NCBI RefSeq assembly: GCF_000299935.1 | Contig: NZ_AMRL01000007.1 | Location: forward strand, 104,458 to 168,457 | Reading direction: 5' to 3' | DNA length: 64,000 bases | Source of the DNA: Oceanibaculum indicum P24 | GTDB lineage: Bacteria; Pseudomonadota; Alphaproteobacteria; Oceanibaculales; Oceanibaculaceae | Shown here: piece after piece, positions 24,551 through 32,789 of the stretch | Layout of the letters: each line of letters begins with the position of its first letter | Position numbering within the stretch: position 1 is the stretch's first letter | Position numbers and translations under genes: made by a program | Notes under the pieces: model-generated | Told to the model about the DNA's origin: nothing | Databases searched by the model: none | The model's input: only the letters and a program-made list of their open reading frames with translations

Positions 24551-27500
24551 CTAAAGATCGATCTCCGCGTCCGGGTCGCCGGCGGCGAGGGCGTTCATAT
24601 AGGCGAGGCAAAGGTCGCGCGAGCGGTAGCGCCCACCATAGGCCTGTGTCTCCTGCCGTTCGACGATGGGGAAGGTAGAATAGATATAGCGCACATCGTC
24701 CCGATCGGTGACGCCATATAGATGAAAGAACAGGGCATCCAGCTTGGCGCGCAGCTTCAGGCGCCGCTCCTCGTCCCAGACGAAAGGCGGCTTGACAGAT
24801 CCATCCGGCTCGACATGGCCCATGTCACGGGCGAAGGGCGCCATGTCATGCGCGGTGTAGGTCAGCTCCAGCACGGCGTCCCGGACGATCTCCCCGGCGC
24901 TTTTCGGACCGAAGCGCACCGTATCGAACCGCTCCGGCGGCACCACCGGCAACTGTTCGAGGATGAACAGATTTAAAGTCTGCCCTTGGATTTTCTGTCG
25001 GGTCACATAGTCGAATGGAATAGCGTTAAAATTTGCGGCAAGAAGCCACTCTTTTTTGAAATCACCTTCGCGTAACAAGAGTGGGATTTTATTCCCAAAC
25101 CCGACTTCAGGCAGTAAGGCAGCAATGAAGGTGCGAACGTTGGTCGGTGCTGTAATCTCTTTGAATCCAAGGGTCCACCCAATGTCTCTATTCCAGAGGC
25201 ATTTCTCTGCGAGAACCCAAAACTGCGGATTTGGCAGCCAGGATGGATCAGTATGCTGCTCGATCGTTGCTGGCTCCGGCTGTGCGGGCCGATGCTGATT
25301 TTCCAGATTTACGACGATGCTGGCGGCGCGATGGTCAAAAGCCTGCACCATCTTGCCTTCATAGAGCGGTAGCCATTGTCCTGCGGGACTATCGAAGTGA
25401 TTGTCGCCAATCGGATAGGCACCTTCGCGCTCCTCCAGCTCTTCGCGGGTCCGGAAGAGACCGGAATCGTTCGTCATATGGAACATCGTCGCGTACTTCA
25501 CCGGCCACGCCTTTTCCGGCGCGCCGCCGGTGTGGCGTGTCAGCACCGGCAGGCGGGCATAGATGGCGGTGGTCAGTTCGGCGTCGCGGCGCGTGCGGAA
25601 GATTGGTGCTGTACCGGTGTTGGGATTCACGCGCGCGAAATCCTCCGCCGTCAGGGGGAAACGGCGCTCAGGGTCGGCAAGCTCGCTAACGCTTTGCAGA
25701 AAGAAGCCGCACATAGCCGCATCGGAGGTCGGGGACGGGCTGGCGACGAAAACACAGAACTTGAACCGACTATCCACGTCAGGAAAAAAGGGCGGGGCGT
25801 CGTGGCGTGTGCGCCGGTTCTCGAAATCATACAGCGCCTTCAACCGGCCCTGGGTCGATATTCCTTTGAAGAAGTCGGCGGCGGTCTTGTCGGAGGCGAT
25901 GCCCGACGGTGTCAGCAGGCCAACCATGCCATCGGGCTTCACCAGGGCCATCGATCGTTCGACGAACAGCGAATAGATGTTGATGTCCCCGCCGGATAGC
26001 AGCGGGTAGTCTCCACCCTTGCGGGCCATGCGGGCAGCCGCCTCGGCGCGGCTGTTGGCCTTGGCGAAATCGGCGGCCAGCGGGTCGCCGTCGCGTTCCA
26101 GCGCCGCGATCATCCGGTGGCGGTCGGCGGCGCGCTGCGCCATGGCGATCTCGCGGCGGCGGGCGGCGAACCATTCCACCTGCTGCAGTTTCATGCGGTC
26201 CCAGGGCGGGTTGCCGATGATCGCGTCGAACCCGCCGACGAGGCCCTCGGCCTCCCAGTCGGTCCAGACGCCGGGGAAGGCGACCTGCCAGTTCAGGAAG
26301 CGTTCCTCCGCCATCAGCGTGCGCGCCTCGGCCAGGATATCGGCAAGACGGCGGCCGTGCTCTCCGCGCGCCAGCGGCTCGCGCGTGCCCTGGGCGATCT
26401 CGAACGGGTCGCCATAGGACCCGTCGAAGAAGCCCTGCAGCGCCTTCATGTTATCCTTGCCCTTCAGGTCCAGCCATTCAAAGGCGTGGAGGAGGGACAG
26501 GAAGGCATCCAGCGGTGCCGTCATGATCCGGACGCCGTCGAAGATTTCCTGCGAGCGGTGCGCCTCGGCGATTTCCGCGTCCGGCAACCCTTCGATGGTC
26601 TGCATGGAGGCCGCCGATCCCAGAGCAATCTTCACCGGCTTGTGCAGCAGCAGTGGGCTGCCATAGGCCGTTGCCTTGGCGATGCCGGTCTTTACCCAGG
26701 AACCGAACAGGCTGTCACCGCAGCGCAGATGATGGTCGAGGAAGGACAGCGGCGCGCCGACCGTGAAGCTGTGCAGCCATAGCGCCACCTTCGCCAGTTC
26801 GACCGCCATCGGGTTCTTGTCCACGCCATAGACACAGCGTTTCAGCACCATGCGGCGGATGATGTGCCGGTCGTCCAGCTGTTCGGGATCGACCGTCCAG
26901 TTGCGGTCCTCGGCATTGCCGATGATGGTGGCGCGAATGCCTTCAATCCGGTCGGCCAGTGGCGAGATATATTCCCACCAGTCGACCATGGCTCCGGCTT
27001 CCGCCATGGCGGCGATCACCTGGTCGGCCATGTAGTCCACCAGGCTGACCAGGAAATGGCCGGAGCCCATCGCCGGGTCGCAGATTTTCAGGTCGAGCAG
27101 CCTTTCGGCCGGATCGAGCCGTCGCAGGATGCCCAGCTTGCGGCCTTCATCCATGTCGGTGGCGGCCAGTTCCTCCGCTTTTTGCCGGAAGGCATCCAGC
27201 CGCGCCCGGATCAGCGGTTCCAGTGTCTCGCGGATGATCAGGTTGACCAGATCGTCCGGCGTGTAATAGCTGCCGGACCCCTTGCGCGCGAAGATGTTGG
27301 GGCGGATATCGACGATGGGGCCGTCGCGCACCACCTCGTGTTCCAGCAGCCGTTCGTAGATCGAGCCCAGCTGTTGCACGCTGAGGTCGCGATAATTGAT
27401 GTATTTGCGGGACCCGTCCGTCCGCTCGAAGGACAGCCTGTCGATCACCTCGGCCATCACCGAGTCGGACAGCCGTACCTGGCCCAGCAGCGGCGTGCGC

Positions 27501-28633
27501 ACGCGGTCGAACAGGCCGCCATTATAGGGCGGCAGCCCAATCGAGGTGTCGCCTTCGTCGATGGCGCGGCACAGATCGTCCAGCACCGCCCAGTAGCGCG
27601 CAGCCGACGCCGAGAAGGTATCGCCCCTGTCCTTGCGGTCACCGATATCCAACCGGACGCGCTTGCGCAGGCCGTAATCGTCATACCGCTCGTCATTGAC
27701 CGGAAGCAGGTCACGATCCTCGGCATAGAGCACGAAGAGCAGCCGATAGAGCAGGATCAGCGCCGCCTGGCGTACATCCTCCAGATCGGCGTCAGGGGCA
27801 CCGTCCGCGATGGCGCGCGCGAGCAGGGGATAGACCGTATCGAAGACGAGGTTCGACAGATCGGCGGCGACGCGCTCCTCATAGAATTTGCCTTCATCGA
27901 TGGCCCGAAGGTGGAAGCTCCTGATGTCCGGCCCGGAAGGCAGGAATGCCTCCCGGCGGAACATCAGGGCAAACAGCCGCAATGCATGGCGTCTTTCGCC
28001 GTCATCAAGGGCGAACAGCCCCTGGTCATGGCCGGCGATGCCAAGGACGGCAGCGAGATCGATCTCGAAGAACTGCTCGGAGACGGAACGTGCACCGGAG
28101 AAATACAGCCGCCACCGGCCACCGTTGGTGAGGATGCCCCAGCGCAACCTGCCCTCGGTCAGGTCGTCCACGCGCCTGAGATAGCGCAGCATCTGGGTGG
28201 ACGGCGCCAGCTTTTCGCCTTGCCGGCCAGATTGCCGGTCGAGCGGCCGATGCCAGCGTTTCGATTCGACGATGGCAAGGCCGAAGCCGTAGCGTTTCCA
28301 TTCCTCAAGGGAACGGTCGGCCTCCGCCTTCGCCCCGGCATCGGCGAACAGCAGCCCGTCCGGCACATCGTCCCGGCCCTTGACCGTCAGGTTCTGCTGG
28401 CGCATCGCCTGATCCCAGCCGAGCCGCTGGAGGATCGGCCAGATCAAATCGTCTTCGGTTCGGCTCTCGTTGGGTGTTTGCCCGGTGGGAAAGGCTTTGA
28501 AGAGGTCAGCCAGGTCCGCTGCCAGGCGATCAATCTTTTCGTCGCTGACGCTGTGCCATTCCGCGTTGCGGACAATCGACTGGGTCAGGAAGTCGCTGGT
28601 GAACAGGCTTCCCTGAAAAACATGATCGATCAT
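24551..28633 (-). CDS. Single-chain type II (IIG/IIL) restriction-modification enzyme, Eco57I-like methylase
   Basis: A 1360-residue protein. The N-terminus carries a PD-(D/E)xK-type nuclease pattern (VPDGLLFAD near residue 90, IVESKRW near 121-127). A helical connector follows, then an N6-adenine methyltransferase with motif I CDPAMGSGHF (about 520) and motif IV NPPWDR (about 808). The C-terminal about 400 residues would be the target recognition domain. One polypeptide would thus cut, methylate and choose the site, as in Eco57I/MmeI-like enzymes. The start is taken at MIDHVFQG (28633); 13 more codons are open. It could instead be a methylase from a phage-exclusion locus, but no BREX or DISARM partner genes are present. 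Neighbours are an XRE regulator and an AAA remnant, suggesting a mobile defence island. Confidence 0.83.
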   Translation of the reverse strand: MIDHVFQGSLFTSDFLTQSIVRNAEWHSVSDEKIDRLAADLADLFKAFPTGQTPNESRTEDDLIWPILQRLGWDQAMRQQNLTVKGRDDVPDGLLFADAGAKAEADRSLEEWKRYGFGLAIVESKRWHRPLDRQSGRQGEKLAPSTQMLRYLRRVDDLTEGRLRWGILTNGGRWRLYFSGARSVSEQFFEIDLAAVLGIAGHDQGLFALDDGERRHALRLFALMFRREAFLPSGPDIRSFHLRAIDEGKFYEERVAADLSNLVFDTVYPLLARAIADGAPDADLEDVRQAALILLYRLLFVLYAEDRDLLPVNDERYDDYGLRKRVRLDIGDRKDRGDTFSASAARYWAVLDDLCRAIDEGDTSIGLPPYNGGLFDRVRTPLLGQVRLSDSVMAEVIDRLSFERTDGSRKYINYRDLSVQQLGSIYERLLEHEVVRDGPIVDIRPNIFARKGSGSYYTPDDLVNLIIRETLEPLIRARLDAFRQKAEELAATDMDEGRKLGILRRLDPAERLLDLKICDPAMGSGHFLVSLVDYMADQVIAAMAEAGAMVDWWEYISPLADRIEGIRATIIGNAEDRNWTVDPEQLDDRHIIRRMVLKRCVYGVDKNPMAVELAKVALWLHSFTVGAPLSFLDHHLRCGDSLFGSWVKTGIAKATAYGSPLLLHKPVKIALGSAASMQTIEGLPDAEIAEAHRSQEIFDGVRIMTAPLDAFLSLLHAFEWLDLKGKDNMKALQGFFDGSYGDPFEIAQGTREPLARGEHGRRLADILAEARTLMAEERFLNWQVAFPGVWTDWEAEGLVGGFDAIIGNPPWDRMKLQQVEWFAARRREIAMAQRAADRHRMIAALERDGDPLAADFAKANSRAEAAARMARKGGDYPLLSGGDINIYSLFVERSMALVKPDGMVGLLTPSGIASDKTAADFFKGISTQGRLKALYDFENRRTRHDAPPFFPDVDSRFKFCVFVASPSPTSDAAMCGFFLQSVSELADPERRFPLTAEDFARVNPNTGTAPIFRTRRDAELTTAIYARLPVLTRHTGGAPEKAWPVKYATMFHMTNDSGLFRTREELEEREGAYPIGDNHFDSPAGQWLPLYEGKMVQAFDHRAASIVVNLENQHRPAQPEPATIEQHTDPSWLPNPQFWVLAEKCLWNRDIGWTLGFKEITAPTNVRTFIAALLPEVGFGNKIPLLLREGDFKKEWLLAANFNAIPFDYVTRQKIQGQTLNLFILEQLPVVPPERFDTVRFGPKSAGEIVRDAVLELTYTAHDMAPFARDMGHVEPDGSVKPPFVWDEERRLKLRAKLDALFFHLYGVTDRDDVRYIYSTFPIVERQETQAYGGRYRSRDLCLAYMNALAAGDPDAEIDL

Positions 28634-28749
28634 CCGATTGTCTGTCCCTGCGATGCGCCTGCCCGATGCCAACTGGCTTGGTCAGTCGAGCTTATCTTCT
28701 TGAGAATACAAGGTAGCGCACAAAAGCGCCGTCCGACAATCAGGCGGCA

Positions 28750-28947
28750 TCATATGCGCTGGCGCGTTCTGGCCGACGCCGGCTCGCAGGGTCGCGGACA
28801 GCGCCGCCAGGATTTCCCGCTGCCAGGCGGAAACCAGCGCCCATGTCCCGCCGTGAAGGCGTCGGCGGGAACCGCATGGCCATGCGCCACCGGCCCAAGC
28901 GCAATCAGCATAACCAGCAGGGCAGCCAGCACGTGCCGAAAAGACAT
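28750..28947 (-). CDS. Small exported hypothetical protein divergent from the nickel module
   Basis: A 65-residue ORF beginning with a convincing signal peptide (FRHVLAALLVMLIALGPVAHGHA, split over residues 3-25). The remainder is Arg/Pro-rich and has no recognised fold. A different frame continues to 28682 with a plausible helical sequence, so a frameshift may have altered the C-terminus. It starts 75 bp from the C6-T-G6 operator and reads away from the regulator gene, so it may be metal-regulated. Family unknown. Confidence 0.4.
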   Translation of the reverse strand: MSFRHVLAALLVMLIALGPVAHGHAVPADAFTAGHGRWFPPGSGKSWRRCPRPCEPASARTRQRI

Positions 28948-29022
28948 GGGAACCCTTCGATTTCCGGTTGTCCGCCAAGCGGCCAGACGCCAGAACACTA
29001 TCGGCAAAACGTCATTGCTTCA

Positions 29023-29039
29023 ATCCCCCCTGGGGGGAT
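29023..29039. promoter_or_regulatory. CsoR/RcnR/FrmR-type operator
   Basis: ATCCCCCC-T-GGGGGGAT is a perfect inverted repeat around one central base, ending 12 bp upstream of the regulator ATG. G/C-tract dyads flanked by A/T are the known recognition pattern of the CsoR/RcnR family, so this is the probable autoregulatory site controlling the regulator-exporter pair and possibly the divergent small ORF. Confidence 0.82.
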
Positions 29040-29050
29040 ATGTTCCGATA

Positions 29051-29320
29051 ATGACGGATCACGCGCCCCACCATCATCATGACGACATACTGAAACGGCT
29101 GCGCCGCGCGGAAGGCCATCTGCGCAGTGTGATCGCCATGATGGATGAGGGGCGGCCCTGCGTCGTCCTCGCCCAGCAGCTTCATGCGGTCGAGCGGGCG
29201 ATCAGCGAAGCCAAGCGCGTCCTTATACGCGATCATATCGACCATTGCCTGGACAGTGCGGTGGCCGGCGACGGGCAGGACCATCTTGCCGAATTCAAGG
29301 AAATCACCCGCTACCTCTGA
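29051..29320 (+). CDS. nreA: CsoR/RcnR-family metal-responsive repressor (NreA-like)
   Basis: An 89-residue DUF156 helical repressor. The N-terminus is His-rich (H4, H7-H10) and the core is LKRLRRAEGHLRSVIAMMDE. Metal ligands are Cys37, His62 and Cys66 (C-H-C, as in CsoR and InrS) instead of the Cys-His-His of RcnR. The His-rich start, as in nickel sensors, and the adjacent NreB-type exporter favour nickel or cobalt sensing, whereas C-H-C alone would fit Cu(I). The start is fixed by the operator at 29023-29039, which leaves 11 bp before the ATG. It is 12 bp upstream of the exporter. Confidence 0.88.
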   Translation: MTDHAPHHHHDDILKRLRRAEGHLRSVIAMMDEGRPCVVLAQQLHAVERAISEAKRVLIRDHIDHCLDSAVAGDGQDHLAEFKEITRYL

Positions 29321-29332
29321 AGGCGGCGCGAC

Positions 29333-30703
29333 ATGCTCGACATTCTGGCGAACCGTATCTACCGGCACCTGTTCGCCGCGCAGATACTCTCCCTGCTCGG
29401 CAGCGGCCTCACCACGGTGGCGCTCGGCCTGCTGGCCTATGACCTTGCCGGCGCCGATGCCGGGGCGGTGCTCGGCACCGCGCTGGCCCTGAAGATGGTC
29501 GCCTATGTCGGCGTCGCACCGGTGGCGGGCGCGCTTGCCGGCCGCTGGCCCCGGCGGCGGCTTCTGGTCTTGCTCGATCTGTGCCGGGCGGCGCTGGTCC
29601 TGCTGCTGCCCTTTGTCACCGAAATCTGGCAGATCTATGCGCTGGTTTTCCTGTTCCAGTCCTTCTCCGCCGCCTTCACGCCAGCCTTCCAGGCGACCAT
29701 TCCCGACATCCTGCCCGGGGAGCGCGACTATACCAGGGCGCTCTCGCTGTCGCGGCTGGCCTATGATCTGGAAACGCTGCTGAGCCCGCTGCTGGCCGGG
29801 CTGCTACTCACCCTCATCAGCTTCCACTGGCTGTTCCTCGGCACGACGTTCGGCTTCCTCGCCTCCGCCGTGCTGGTGGTCTCGGTGCGGCTGTCCTCGC
29901 CCCGGCCAGAGGCGGGACAGGGGAGCTTCGGCAAGCGGCTCACGCGCGGCGCTCGGCTCTATCTGGCCACGCCCCGGCTGCGCGGGCTGCTGGCGCTCAG
30001 CCTTGCGGTGGCGGCGGCCGGCGCCATGGTGATCGTCAATACCGTGATTCTGGTGCGCGAGGCGCTGGGCGGCAGCGACCGCGATGTCGCGCTGTTCTTC
30101 GCCGCCTACGGGCTGGGCTCGATGATCGTGGCGCTGACCCTGCCGCGCCTGCTGGAAAGTCTGTCCGCGCGACTGGTCATGCTGGCGGGCGGCGCCGGCC
30201 TTGCGATTCTGCTGCCCCTCGCGGCCATAAGCCAGGACTACGCCGCCGCGCTGGCCCTCTGGCTGCTGCTGGGCGCGGCCTCGGCGCTGGTGCAGACGCC
30301 GGGCGGACTGCTGCTGAAACGTTCCTCCCATGCCGAGGACCGGCCGGCCCTGTTCGCCGCTCAGTTCGCCCTGTCGCATGCCTGCTGGCTGCTGACCTAT
30401 CCGCTGGCCGGCTGGCTCGGAGCCATGCTCGGACTGGAGGCCACCTTCTATGTTCTGGCAGCGATTGCGGCGGTGGGAACAATGATCGCCGCGCTGGTCT
30501 GGCCAGCGGGCGATCCCAGCGTGCTGCCGCACGATCATCCCGAACAGGCGCACAATCATGCGCATATCCATGATCCCCACCACCAGCATGAGCATGAAGG
30601 CTGGGAGGGACCGGAGCCGCACAGCCACCCGCACCGGCACGGGCCGCTGCGGCACAGCCATGAGCTGGTGATCGACGATCATCACCCGGTCTGGCCACGG
30701 TGA
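29333..30703 (+). CDS. nreB: NreB-type MFS metal exporter with His-rich tail
   Basis: A 456-residue major-facilitator protein with twelve predicted membrane segments. The loop motif GALAGRWPRRRLL after TM2 is typical of the superfamily. The cytosolic C-terminal tail (about residues 395-456) contains 18 His, in runs such as HNHAHIHDPHHQHEH. Histidine-rich C-tails are the hallmark of NreB Ni(II) efflux proteins, and nreB is known to follow an RcnR/CsoR-like nreA gene, as here. It exports nickel, possibly also cobalt, from the cytoplasm; specificity is by analogy. Confidence 0.85.
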   Translation: MLDILANRIYRHLFAAQILSLLGSGLTTVALGLLAYDLAGADAGAVLGTALALKMVAYVGVAPVAGALAGRWPRRRLLVLLDLCRAALVLLLPFVTEIWQIYALVFLFQSFSAAFTPAFQATIPDILPGERDYTRALSLSRLAYDLETLLSPLLAGLLLTLISFHWLFLGTTFGFLASAVLVVSVRLSSPRPEAGQGSFGKRLTRGARLYLATPRLRGLLALSLAVAAAGAMVIVNTVILVREALGGSDRDVALFFAAYGLGSMIVALTLPRLLESLSARLVMLAGGAGLAILLPLAAISQDYAAALALWLLLGAASALVQTPGGLLLKRSSHAEDRPALFAAQFALSHACWLLTYPLAGWLGAMLGLEATFYVLAAIAAVGTMIAALVWPAGDPSVLPHDHPEQAHNHAHIHDPHHQHEHEGWEGPEPHSHPHRHGPLRHSHELVIDDHHPVWPR

Positions 30704-30779
30704 TACCGGGAACCCGGCAGACCCGCGACCCAGGCGAAACTGCCCGGGCCACGGGTCGTCGCTTGCCGTCACGGAGCGG

Positions 30780-31052
30780 TCAGGACAAATCCGCCTTGCG
30801 CTGCAGATAATCCTCGCGGTCGATTTCTCCGCGCGCATAGCGTGCCTTGAGAATGTCGAGCGCGCTGCTGTTCAACGGTGCCGCTGTTTGCGTTTGATGC
30901 CCCGCGCCGAACCAGCGGAACAGCAGGATCAGGACCGCTGCCAGTATCGCAATGAACAGGATGGCAGAGAGGCCGTGGAAGGCCATTCCCCAGAACCATC
31001 CGCCACCGTCATAGCCCATCATCGCACCGGGCTGGTGCCAGTTCTGCCACAT
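30780..31052 (-). CDS. SHOCT-domain small membrane protein
   Basis: A 90-residue protein with one membrane segment (about 27-48; SAILFIAILAAVLILLFRWF) and a C-terminal SHOCT domain (about 62-90: ALDILKARYARGEIDREDYLQRKADL). The periplasm-side N-terminus is rich in Trp, Met and His, which is frequent in copper-island SHOCT proteins. SHOCT is an oligomerisation module. It is the last gene of the copper operon, 12 bp past the Met-rich protein gene. Confidence 0.88.
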   Translation of the reverse strand: MWQNWHQPGAMMGYDGGGWFWGMAFHGLSAILFIAILAAVLILLFRWFGAGHQTQTAAPLNSSALDILKARYARGEIDREDYLQRKADLS

Positions 31053-31064
31053 ATCATCCCCCTT

Positions 31065-31796
31065 TCAATCGACCTGACGCAGGGCGCCGGTGCGGCGGTC
31101 GATTGCCAGCCGCTGGACCAGCGAGCCCTCCCGGGTGACGATATCGGCCAGAATCTCGCCATGCTCGGTCGGCTTGATCTCGCCGAGCTTCAGCCGCGGA
31201 TTGCCGTGCCAGTCGAGGCGGCGCTGCAGCATCTCTCTCACCTGTTCCGGCGCGATCTCCTGCTCGACACGGTCCGGCATGCCATAGATCATGCCCTGGC
31301 CCATCATGCCCGGACCCGTCATACCTTGCCCCATCATGCCCTGGCCCATCATGCCCTGGCCCATCATGCCGGGACCTATCGGCCCATATCCCGGCATGCC
31401 ATAGCCGCGGCGGTCATCGTAGCCCTGCAGCATCGGACCGGGCATGGCGTACCCATTGCCCGATCCCCGCATCATCGGCATCGGCCCGGAGAAGCGATTG
31501 CCATCCGGCCCGCCGGGCGGCTGTTGCATCCAGCCTCCGGGCCAGCCACCGGGCATGCCTTGCCCCTGCATCATCCCGGGGCCTGCGCCGATACCCGGGC
31601 CCATACCCTGACCCATACCCGGGCCCATGCCGGAACCGGGCATGCGCTGACCGGGAACAGCAGAGTCCGTCTGGTTGCCCTGCCCGCTTCCCATGGTTTG
31701 CGCGAAGGCGGCCGGGGTTACGTCAGTGCCATGTATTGCCAACACAAGCGCCATCGAGGTCGCGCCAATGAGGATGGGTCGGATCAAATTCTTCAT
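31065..31796 (-). CDS. Met/Gly-rich exported protein with PepSY-like C-terminus, putative copper binder
   Basis: A 243-residue protein. Signal peptide residues about 1-32 (cleavage after AFA). The middle (about 35-175) is extremely rich in Met, Gly, Pro and Gln, including tandem GMMGQ pentapeptides; methionine clusters like this bind Cu(I) in periplasmic resistance proteins. The last about 65 residues look like a PepSY-type fold (EQVREMLQRR, GEILADIVTREGSLVQRLAID). The start at 31796 is preferred; ten more codons are possible. It lies between DUF2933 and SHOCT genes in the copper operon, so a periplasmic copper buffer is inferred. Confidence 0.7.
   Translation of the reverse strand: MKNLIRPILIGATSMALVLAIHGTDVTPAAFAQTMGSGQGNQTDSAVPGQRMPGSGMGPGMGQGMGPGIGAGPGMMQGQGMPGGWPGGWMQQPPGGPDGNRFSGPMPMMRGSGNGYAMPGPMLQGYDDRRGYGMPGYGPIGPGMMGQGMMGQGMMGQGMTGPGMMGQGMIYGMPDRVEQEIAPEQVREMLQRRLDWHGNPRLKLGEIKPTEHGEILADIVTREGSLVQRLAIDRRTGALRQVD
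31305..31372. repeat. 15-bp tandem repeats encoding GMMGQ units
   Basis: Near-identical 15-bp units (ATCATGCCCTGGCCC and variants) repeat at least four times inside the Met-rich protein gene. Each unit encodes one Gly-x-Met-Met-Gly pentapeptide step. Unit number is likely to vary between strains. Confidence 0.75.
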
Positions 31797-31822
31797 GATT
31801 TTGTTCCTTGTCCAAGGTTCGT

Positions 31823-32026
31823 TCATTTGCCATCGCCATGACCGCCATGGCCCCGATGCATGAAAACATGCAGGCCGATGCAGATCAGCAGAGGCAGGAA
31901 GAGAGGCAGCGCGTCGGCGACCTGGAGCCGGTATTCGACCCACAGAAAGATCGCCAGCGCCGCCAACATGAGGCAGACCGCATAGCCTGCCGGCGTATTG
32001 AGAAAGCCCGATTGTTTGGTCTTCAT
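31823..32026 (-). CDS. DUF2933-family small membrane protein
   Basis: A 67-residue protein with two hydrophobic segments (YAVCLMLAALAIFLWVEY and ALPLFLPLLICIGLHVFM) and a His/Gly-rich end (HRGHGGHGDGK). This is the DUF2933 pattern, a family found almost only in heavy-metal resistance clusters; the function is unknown. The start at 32026 (MKTKQSGF) is chosen, since the upstream extension is Arg-rich without similarity. It lies 26 bp from the Met-rich gene in the copper operon. Confidence 0.85.
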   Translation of the reverse strand: MKTKQSGFLNTPAGYAVCLMLAALAIFLWVEYRLQVADALPLFLPLLICIGLHVFMHRGHGGHGDGK

Positions 32027-32106
32027 ATGCTTGCTCGCTTGTCGATGCGGGAAACGCCGTCGCTTGAAGGCGGCGTCCTTGGCCTCGCGACAAAAGCGAG
32101 GCGCCA

Positions 32107-32472
32107 TCAGACCAGAGCGGGCCGCCTGGGAGGGTGCTTGGCGGGAGAGAGCCCCGCACGCACGATCCGATAGGGCCTGGCGGAAAGAACGCCCGCCTTT
32201 CCGGCGTCATCGATGCCCATCGCCGCCGGCAGCACGCCAAAAACAAGGCAGAGTTGAGTGCATCCGCAGTCGAGAAGATCTGAGGTCGCAGCCCTGTCAC
32301 AGGGACGGGCGACGCTCAGCACGGAAGCCGCATCCTCCGCCCCATAAGAGTGCGTGGCCTGTCGCATGCCATCGCCTGGGCCAGCATCTGCAGCGAACGC
32401 GTGCGGGGCAAACACCAGCAGCAGGCAGCACAGGGCCGCCATCCGCACGATATCTGCCAGTCCGCATTTCAT
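32107..32472 (-). CDS. Cys-containing exported hypothetical protein of the copper operon
   Basis: A 121-residue protein with a signal peptide (residues about 8-28; MAALCCLLLVFAPHAFAAD). The mature part has a clustered cysteine motif (C-x11-C-x-C-x3-C in CDRAATSDLLDCGCTQLC) and a Pro/Arg-rich C-terminus ending KHPPRRPAL. Small exported proteins with a Cys pair and a PPRP-like tail recur in copper islands, but no named family is claimed. It is 69 bp from the GDCCVxC gene. Confidence 0.55.
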   Translation of the reverse strand: MKCGLADIVRMAALCCLLLVFAPHAFAADAGPGDGMRQATHSYGAEDAASVLSVARPCDRAATSDLLDCGCTQLCLVFGVLPAAMGIDDAGKAGVLSARPYRIVRAGLSPAKHPPRRPALV

Positions 32473-32541
32473 ACCGTCACGCCTATCCTTTTCCAGCACC
32501 GGCATCTTGCTTGCAATCCAGCGCCAGCACATTGATGCAGA

Positions 32542-32781
32542 TCAACCGCCATCCTGGGCACAACACCCGCCTGCATGCCCCTTCGCCCGCGATTTCTGGA
32601 TCGGCGGGCAAGGCGTGTCGCCATAGGAGCAGAATACGCAACAATCACTAGGCAGGGGCCGAAGCAGGCTTTTGCAGCCCCCGCACTCGTAGAAATACTG
32701 GCAAGCATTCTCCAGCATCGTCTCCACCGAGACATGCCCACATGTCGGACAGGTGATCGTCGATTGCAGCACCGTCATCAT
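32542..32781 (-). CDS. GDCCVxC-domain metal-resistance protein
   Basis: A 79-residue Cys-rich protein: ITCPTCGH near residue 10, ECGGCK in the middle, and the family signature SDCCVFCSYGD followed by CPP. At least ten Cys suggest metal (Zn, Hg or Cu) coordination. The family occurs beside mer and copper genes; its biochemical role is unknown. The start is the ATG at 32781, 9 bp after the copA stop. Confidence 0.85.
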   Translation of the reverse strand: MMTVLQSTITCPTCGHVSVETMLENACQYFYECGGCKSLLRPLPSDCCVFCSYGDTPCPPIQKSRAKGHAGGCCAQDGG

Positions 32782-32789
32782 GCCTGCCT

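Noticed and set aside
26864..29050. Long plus-strand ORF opposite the restriction-modification gene, extending into the CsoR-type gene
   Set aside because: It is a GC-bias shadow of the methylase; only its last 89 codons (29051-29320) form the real regulator. No domain pattern in the rest.
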